A DNA stretch of 64,000 nt, from positions 1-64,000 of the forward strand of contig JAJYKK010000002.1 in NCBI GenBank assembly GCA_021788645.1. Direction: 5' to 3'. Under the pieces are notes generated by a model. The model saw only the letters and a list, made by a program, of their open reading frames with translations, made no database searches and was not told where the DNA came from. This stretch comes from Pseudomonadota bacterium (lineage in GTDB: Bacteria; Pseudomonadota; Gammaproteobacteria; Burkholderiales; JAKAFK01). The position numbers and the translations under genes were made by a program. The stretch's first letter is position 1. Every line of letters starts with the position of its first letter. Below are positions 58,829 to 64,000 of the stretch, one piece after another.

Positions 58829-61378
58829 ATGCGCATCCGTACCTTCATCCTCTCCGCCTCCGCCACGGTTGCCGTGGCCTTCTTCGGCATCGGCTACTAT
58901 GCGGTGAGCCGCGTTCTCGACCACACCGTGCGCGAGAGCGCTTTGGCGACGTCGGGCACGCTGGCTCACTCCACCTTCGCCGGCCTCTATCAGGCGCTGG
59001 GCACCGGCTGGAACCGCGTGCAGGCGCAGGCCTATCTGCGCGCCATTCGGCGGGCGACGGGCACGCCGACCACGGCCGTGACCATCTATGGCAGCCCATC
59101 CATCGAGGCCCAATATGGCCTGCCGCTTCACGCCGCCGCACCCTACGATGCGCCCTTGCGCAGGGCGTTCGCGTCGGGCCGGGCCGCCACCCTTACCCAT
59201 GCCGCCTCGGTTCAATTTCTCGAGCCGCTGCGGGCAACGGAAAGCTGCCTGCGATGCCACGCAGGCGCGGCCAGGGGGCAGGTGCTCGGCGTCGTCGAGG
59301 TCCAGCAGAATTTCGCGGGCGAGCTGGCCCGCGCGCGGGGGGATCTGCTGCGCTGGCTCGCCATCGTGGCCCCGATCATCGCCGGCGTAACTGCCCTCGT
59401 GGTCTGGCGGGTCAACGGCCGGCTGGAGCAGTCGATCGACGCGGTCAGCCGCGCCACGGCAGAGATCAGTGGCGTCACCGACCTGCGCCGTGTCCAATTC
59501 GGGCACGTCAACTTGGGCTTCGACGAGCTGAACCGCCTGTTCGCGCAGCTCGGGCAACTGGTGGAGAAACTGCGCGCGGTTGCGGTCGACAAGGACGTCC
59601 TCAAGTTCGAAATCGGCCTCCTGGAAAAGTTCGTCATTACCTCCGACGTCGTGCGCGACTGGGAGGATTATATTTCGCGCCTGCTGACGGAAATCAACGC
59701 CATCATGCAAACCCACGTCCTGTTCTCGGTGTTCCAGATCGACGACGAGATCTTCGACCTGGAAATCTTCTGGAGCCAGGCGCCCGAACGAACGACGCGC
59801 GAGATCATGGAAAACCACATCCGTTCAGTCGTCGCGGCGGACCCCCGGCTGTCCGGGCTTGCACAGGTCACCGTCCACCACCACGCGCCCTCTCCGGAGC
59901 ACGGCGAACTGGCCCTCGATCAGCGTTCCGTCGTGCTGGAAACCAAGGCCCTGCTCCTCGACCAGCCGAAAATCGGGGGCATCGTCGGCATCGGGGTCAA
60001 CGCGCAAGCGGTCGATGACGACGCCCTGCGGCTCGTGATGGACAGCATCCTGTCCACCATGTTGAACGTGGTGGGCTCGGTCAAGGCGATCTACAAATAC
60101 ACGCGGGACCTCGAGTATTACGCCACCCGCGATCCCCTCACCGATCTTTACAACCGGCGAGTCTTCTGGGAGCTCTTCGAGTACGAAGTGGCGCGCGCGT
60201 CGCGACAGGGCTACAGCTTCGCGCTCCTGGTGTTGGACCTGGACAACTTCAAGCTGATCAACGACGGCTTCGGGCATCGCGTGGGGGATCGCTTCCTGCA
60301 AAGCTTTGCCGAAGCCGTCCGGAACGCCCTGCGGCCCGGTGACCTCCTGGGACGCTATGGGGGTGACGAGTTCGTGATCCTGCTGCCCGATGTCGTGCAG
60401 GATACCGCCGCGGCGATCGCCCAGCGCATCCTGGAATTCGTGAGCGGCATGCACGTCGCCGCGGGAGCGCGCACGGTGACCAGCAGCGTCTCCGCCGGAC
60501 TCGCCGTGTTTCCGCTGCACGCCGACAACGCCAAGGACCTGTTCCTGTTCGCCGACAGCATGCTGTACAAGGCCAAATCAGGCGGCCGCAACCAGGTCGG
60601 CATTCCCAGCGAGGACGACGTCGCCGCCGCCTATCGGGAAATGGCGGACAAGACGCTCATGGTCATCAATGCGGTCAACGAAGGGCGCATCGAGCCCTTC
60701 TTCCAGCCGATCCTGGATGTCCAAAGCGGGCGCGTCGTCGGGCACGAGGTCCTCTCGCGGCTGAGCCTCGACGGCGAGCAGCTCACGGCGGAGCGCTTCA
60801 TCGAATATGCGGAACGGGCCGGCGTGATCCACCAGCTGGACATCATGGTCATGGAGAAGGCCTTGCACAAGATCAGCATGCTCGAGTATCCGCACCACAT
60901 CTTCCTCAACCTGTCCCCGCGCGCGCTCGCGCTCGCCGATTTCATGCAAAAACTCAAGCAGACGGTGGCCGACTGCGGCATCCGTCCCGCGCAGGTGGTC
61001 TTCGAGATCTCCGAGCGCGACACCGCAAGGAATCTGACGATCCTCGAGCGGCTGGTCGGCGAACTCAAGCTCGCCGGCTTCAAGCTCGCCATCGACGACT
61101 ATGGGGCGGGATTTTCATCGTTCCAGTACCTACGGCGCCTGCCCATCGATTTCGTAAAAATCGACGGCGATTTCATCGTCAACCTGCGTCAGGATGAACG
61201 GGACAAGGCCTTCGTGCAGGCCATCCACGGGCTCGCCGCCCAGCTGGGCATTCCGGTCGTGGCCGAGCACGTCGAATCGGCCGAAGTGCTCGGCGAGCTG
61301 AAGGCCATGGGGATCGAGTTTGCACAAGGCTTCCACGTCGGCCGACCGACGCGCGAAATCGTGACGCAAGTCCTATGA
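58829..61378 (+). CDS. Membrane GGDEF-EAL protein with periplasmic domain containing CXXCH (DUF3365/Tll0287-like)
   Basis: Periplasmic RATESCLRCHAGAARGQVLGVVEVQQNF; LRPGDLLGRYGGDEFVILLPD (RxxD plus GGDEF); EAL: FQPILDVQSGRVVGHEVLSRL, DDYGAGFSSFQYLRRLPIDFVKIDGDFI. Confidence 0.92.
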   Translation: MRIRTFILSASATVAVAFFGIGYYAVSRVLDHTVRESALATSGTLAHSTFAGLYQALGTGWNRVQAQAYLRAIRRATGTPTTAVTIYGSPSIEAQYGLPLHAAAPYDAPLRRAFASGRAATLTHAASVQFLEPLRATESCLRCHAGAARGQVLGVVEVQQNFAGELARARGDLLRWLAIVAPIIAGVTALVVWRVNGRLEQSIDAVSRATAEISGVTDLRRVQFGHVNLGFDELNRLFAQLGQLVEKLRAVAVDKDVLKFEIGLLEKFVITSDVVRDWEDYISRLLTEINAIMQTHVLFSVFQIDDEIFDLEIFWSQAPERTTREIMENHIRSVVAADPRLSGLAQVTVHHHAPSPEHGELALDQRSVVLETKALLLDQPKIGGIVGIGVNAQAVDDDALRLVMDSILSTMLNVVGSVKAIYKYTRDLEYYATRDPLTDLYNRRVFWELFEYEVARASRQGYSFALLVLDLDNFKLINDGFGHRVGDRFLQSFAEAVRNALRPGDLLGRYGGDEFVILLPDVVQDTAAAIAQRILEFVSGMHVAAGARTVTSSVSAGLAVFPLHADNAKDLFLFADSMLYKAKSGGRNQVGIPSEDDVAAAYREMADKTLMVINAVNEGRIEPFFQPILDVQSGRVVGHEVLSRLSLDGEQLTAERFIEYAERAGVIHQLDIMVMEKALHKISMLEYPHHIFLNLSPRALALADFMQKLKQTVADCGIRPAQVVFEISERDTARNLTILERLVGELKLAGFKLAIDDYGAGFSSFQYLRRLPIDFVKIDGDFIVNLRQDERDKAFVQAIHGLAAQLGIPVVAEHVESAEVLGELKAMGIEFAQGFHVGRPTREIVTQVL

Positions 61379-61551
61379 ACTACTCCGCCCAAACGGCCGC
61401 AGCCGCTATAGGGAGCACTAGGCGCGGCTTGGCAGGAACCGCTCGGCTGGCCCCCGCTTGGGCAGGTGGGCATCGCGTGTCCGATGAATTCCTGCTCGCG
61501 CCGGGGCCGAGCGACAGGCTCATCGTGGGAAGCGAGTCTCCGGAGGCGGTG

Positions 61552-63174
61552 TTACCCGTACCGAAAGCGACCGACGCAGTGCCTGAGTTCGCTCGCGACC
61601 TCGGAGAGTGCCGCGGCATCCTGCGAGACCGAGGCGGCCGACGCGTTGTTTTCTTCGGCCATTTGGGCAATCTTCTCCACATTGGCGGCCACCTCGGTCA
61701 GCGCCGCGGTCTGCTCGCGGACGGAGTTGGCGATGCTTCCGAGGCCATCGGAGGTGGCCCTCACCGATTGGTGGGCCTCGGCCATCACGGTTGCGACGTG
61801 CTCTGCCGCGCCCTGGCTGCTCCTCAATGACTCGACGCCCGCCTTGACGGTCTCGCGGAGCACCTGGGATTGCTCGGTGATCGCGCGCGTGACCACGTCA
61901 ATCCCCGCGGAGGAGGTGGCCGACTTCTCCGCAAGTTTGCGCACCTCGTCGGCCACCACGGCGAATCCGCGCCCGTGCTCGCCCGCGCGCGCGGCCTCGA
62001 TGGCCGCATTGAGCGCAAGCAGATTGGTTTGCTCGGCAATCGAGCGAACCTCCTGGGTCAATCGGGAAATATCGCCCGCATTCTGGATGAATTGGTCGGC
62101 CGACTGGGCAATGTGATCCACGGTGCCTTCCACGGTGTCGATGGTACCGAACAGCGCTGACAAGCTCTCGTTGCCCGCCTGGGAGCGCGACAGGCAACTG
62201 TCCGAATGCCCGGAGACCTGGTTGGTGTGTTCCTTCACCATGTTCGCGCTCACGGTGATCTGCTCGATACCCGCGGCCGATGCCGAAATCGCCTCGCTTT
62301 GGGCCTGCGACGAGGCATTGACATGCTCCGCCGCGGCCAGGAGCCGCGGCGCCGATGCCGACAGATTGTCGGCAAGACCGGAAATCTCCGCAATCAGGGC
62401 CTGGAGTCCGGTGACGAAGCGGTTGAATGCGCTGGCCGTCTGTCCAATCTCATCGTCCGTTTCGACCGGAATGCGCCGTGTCAAATCGGCATCCCCCTCG
62501 GAAAGGCTCTCCATGGATCGACATAACTGCATCACGCGCTTCGTGATACGGCCTATCGACCACAGCACGATCAGCGCCGCAACGACCGCGGCGGACAACG
62601 TCGTCGCGGCGGAAACGAGGATCGTTCGATGAAACATCCTGGGAAGAGCCGCCTCGTCTCGCCCAATCTGGGCTGACTGCACCTTGAGGAGTCCGTTCAA
62701 GGCGGCATCGAGGAGCCATTGAAACGCCGCTTCCGATTTGACGGCCGCGACGCTCTGCGCGCCGGAGCCATCGGCAAGCGACCCCACCTGCATGCCGGCG
62801 GAATGGGTCTTTTGCCATAGCCCGCTCACCGCGCCGAACGCGCCCGAGCGTGCCCTGTTGCCCCGAGCCGTGCGCAGGGCGGCGTCGAGATCCCGGTCGA
62901 AATGAGCCGCCGCATCTCCCATTGCGCTCAACACGCGCTGCCTTGCCGCCGGGCTGCCCGACTTGCCCAATTCGCGCACCAGATTTCCGAACACGATGCT
63001 GTTGCGGTAAAGGCCGTTTAGCGCCGTCAGCTGTGCGACGTCCCGATCGATGAATTGCCCGGAGCCTGCGACCTGGTAAATGCCGTAAAACGATGCGGCG
63101 ACGGCCAGGCCGACCAGCAGTGTGCTTCCGCCGACGGCAAGGAACAGTTTTTGTTTGATGCTGCGAATTTTCAT
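61552..63174 (-). CDS. Methyl-accepting chemotaxis protein
   Basis: TM1 [74 protein letters not shown]. Confidence 0.93.
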   Translation of the reverse strand: MKIRSIKQKLFLAVGGSTLLVGLAVAASFYGIYQVAGSGQFIDRDVAQLTALNGLYRNSIVFGNLVRELGKSGSPAARQRVLSAMGDAAAHFDRDLDAALRTARGNRARSGAFGAVSGLWQKTHSAGMQVGSLADGSGAQSVAAVKSEAAFQWLLDAALNGLLKVQSAQIGRDEAALPRMFHRTILVSAATTLSAAVVAALIVLWSIGRITKRVMQLCRSMESLSEGDADLTRRIPVETDDEIGQTASAFNRFVTGLQALIAEISGLADNLSASAPRLLAAAEHVNASSQAQSEAISASAAGIEQITVSANMVKEHTNQVSGHSDSCLSRSQAGNESLSALFGTIDTVEGTVDHIAQSADQFIQNAGDISRLTQEVRSIAEQTNLLALNAAIEAARAGEHGRGFAVVADEVRKLAEKSATSSAGIDVVTRAITEQSQVLRETVKAGVESLRSSQGAAEHVATVMAEAHQSVRATSDGLGSIANSVREQTAALTEVAANVEKIAQMAEENNASAASVSQDAAALSEVASELRHCVGRFRYG

Positions 63175-64000
63175 CGTCGATTCTCCGCAAAGAAAACTAC
63201 GACTGGACCGGGGCCGGCATCTCCCCCCAAAGCCCCTGGCCGGGGCTCACCCGGAAGCGGCCGCCCATCCCGAAGGGAGCGCGTGTGACCTGAAGCAGGC
63301 CCGCGCATGGGTGGCGCACCGGGCATCGCAGGGGCTCGATGCCCAGACTCACCCGATCCGTGCCCCACGGGGCCGCCCGGAATGCGCGGCAACCGGCGGC
63401 CGGCGGGAAGGTGCGTACCGAAAGGCATAAGCCCCACCGGCGCATGTTCCAGGCAATCGTCGGCATGCGCAGGTCCCCGGCACGCCAGCGAAATCACATG
63501 AGAGCGCCGGCGTTCGGGCCGCATGGGATCTGGCGAAGAACCGGCACTCCTCTTGCCGAGCCCGTGACGACGGCGCCCGCTGGGACAGCGGGCGCCAAGG
63601 CCCCTCGGCGCCGGGCCGTCGCCCCCCACCTTCCCGCCCGGGGGGCCTCGCGTCAGCCCCAAGCGGCGTCTGGCGGGATCGGGCTGGCGAGCGGCACGCC
63701 CCCCCGCCGGAAGGAACGCCGAAACCGCCGAAAACGATCTATTTGAGATATTAGCATACTGATATCCGTATTATAGGCAATATCGTGAAGGCCCCAGGGC
63801 GGCGGCAGCGCATCAGGCTGATGAACGCGGTCCTGGCCGCTCCCGCACGGCCCCGAATCACAGAACCCGACCAAGCCGCGCGGGTCCGTCGCTGCGCACA
63901 GGGCGCCCTGCGCACCCATTGCCGCGGACCTGCCGCCAAAAATGCTTCAGGCATGAAGCATGACACACCTGCGGCGGGTCAAGAGAAAGAACAGGCTGAG

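Noticed and set aside
63200-63740. Several overlapping 60-160 aa ORFs on both strands
   Set aside because: Arg/Pro/Gly-rich, mutually overlapping, no domain motifs; likely non-coding GC-rich sequence.

Overview
High-GC proteobacterial window dominated by signal transduction. No CRISPR array, rRNA or tRNA gene was recognised. Main content, left to right: (i) the tail of an IS1595-like transposase; (ii) an AmmeMemoRadiSam operon (Memo/AMMECR1/radical SAM); (iii) a SPASM radical SAM enzyme preceded by an uncatalogued 46-aa ORF; (iv) a first chemosensory operon (about 5.8-19.2 kb) with Wsp-like composition: CheW, CheR-TPR, CheW, REC-HD-GYP, globin/CZB receptor, NIT-like receptor, CheA-REC, CheB, Hpt-like-REC, CheC, PAS-GGDEF; (v) NYN/LOTUS protein, DEAD-box helicase, acetyltransferase, bacteriohemerythrin, Fe-ADH; (vi) a NarXL-like two-component pair with a MASE3-like sensor; (vii) a frameshifted EAL-HDOD remnant; (viii) a second chemotaxis cluster (about 31.7-45.7 kb) with CheD, CheY, STAS and a globin-like EAL protein, containing a 1,472-bp direct repeat 7,064 bp apart that gives two receptors identical signalling halves and leaves a truncated cheW; (ix) a Crp/Fnr regulator behind a conspicuous inverted repeat, several TnpB fragments, an ABC-F ATPase, a DUF1540-like protein, PolX and DksA/TraR; (x) a third signalling block (degenerate EAL, HTH-REC, REC-HD-GYP, hybrid kinase, GGDEF-EAL with a periplasmic CXXCH, MCP). 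The best candidates for undescribed biology are the Wsp-like operon encoding both c-di-GMP synthesis and degradation, the receptor signalling-module duplication, the small ORF next to the SPASM enzyme, and the TnpB remnant cluster. All family calls are from reading motifs; no database search was run.
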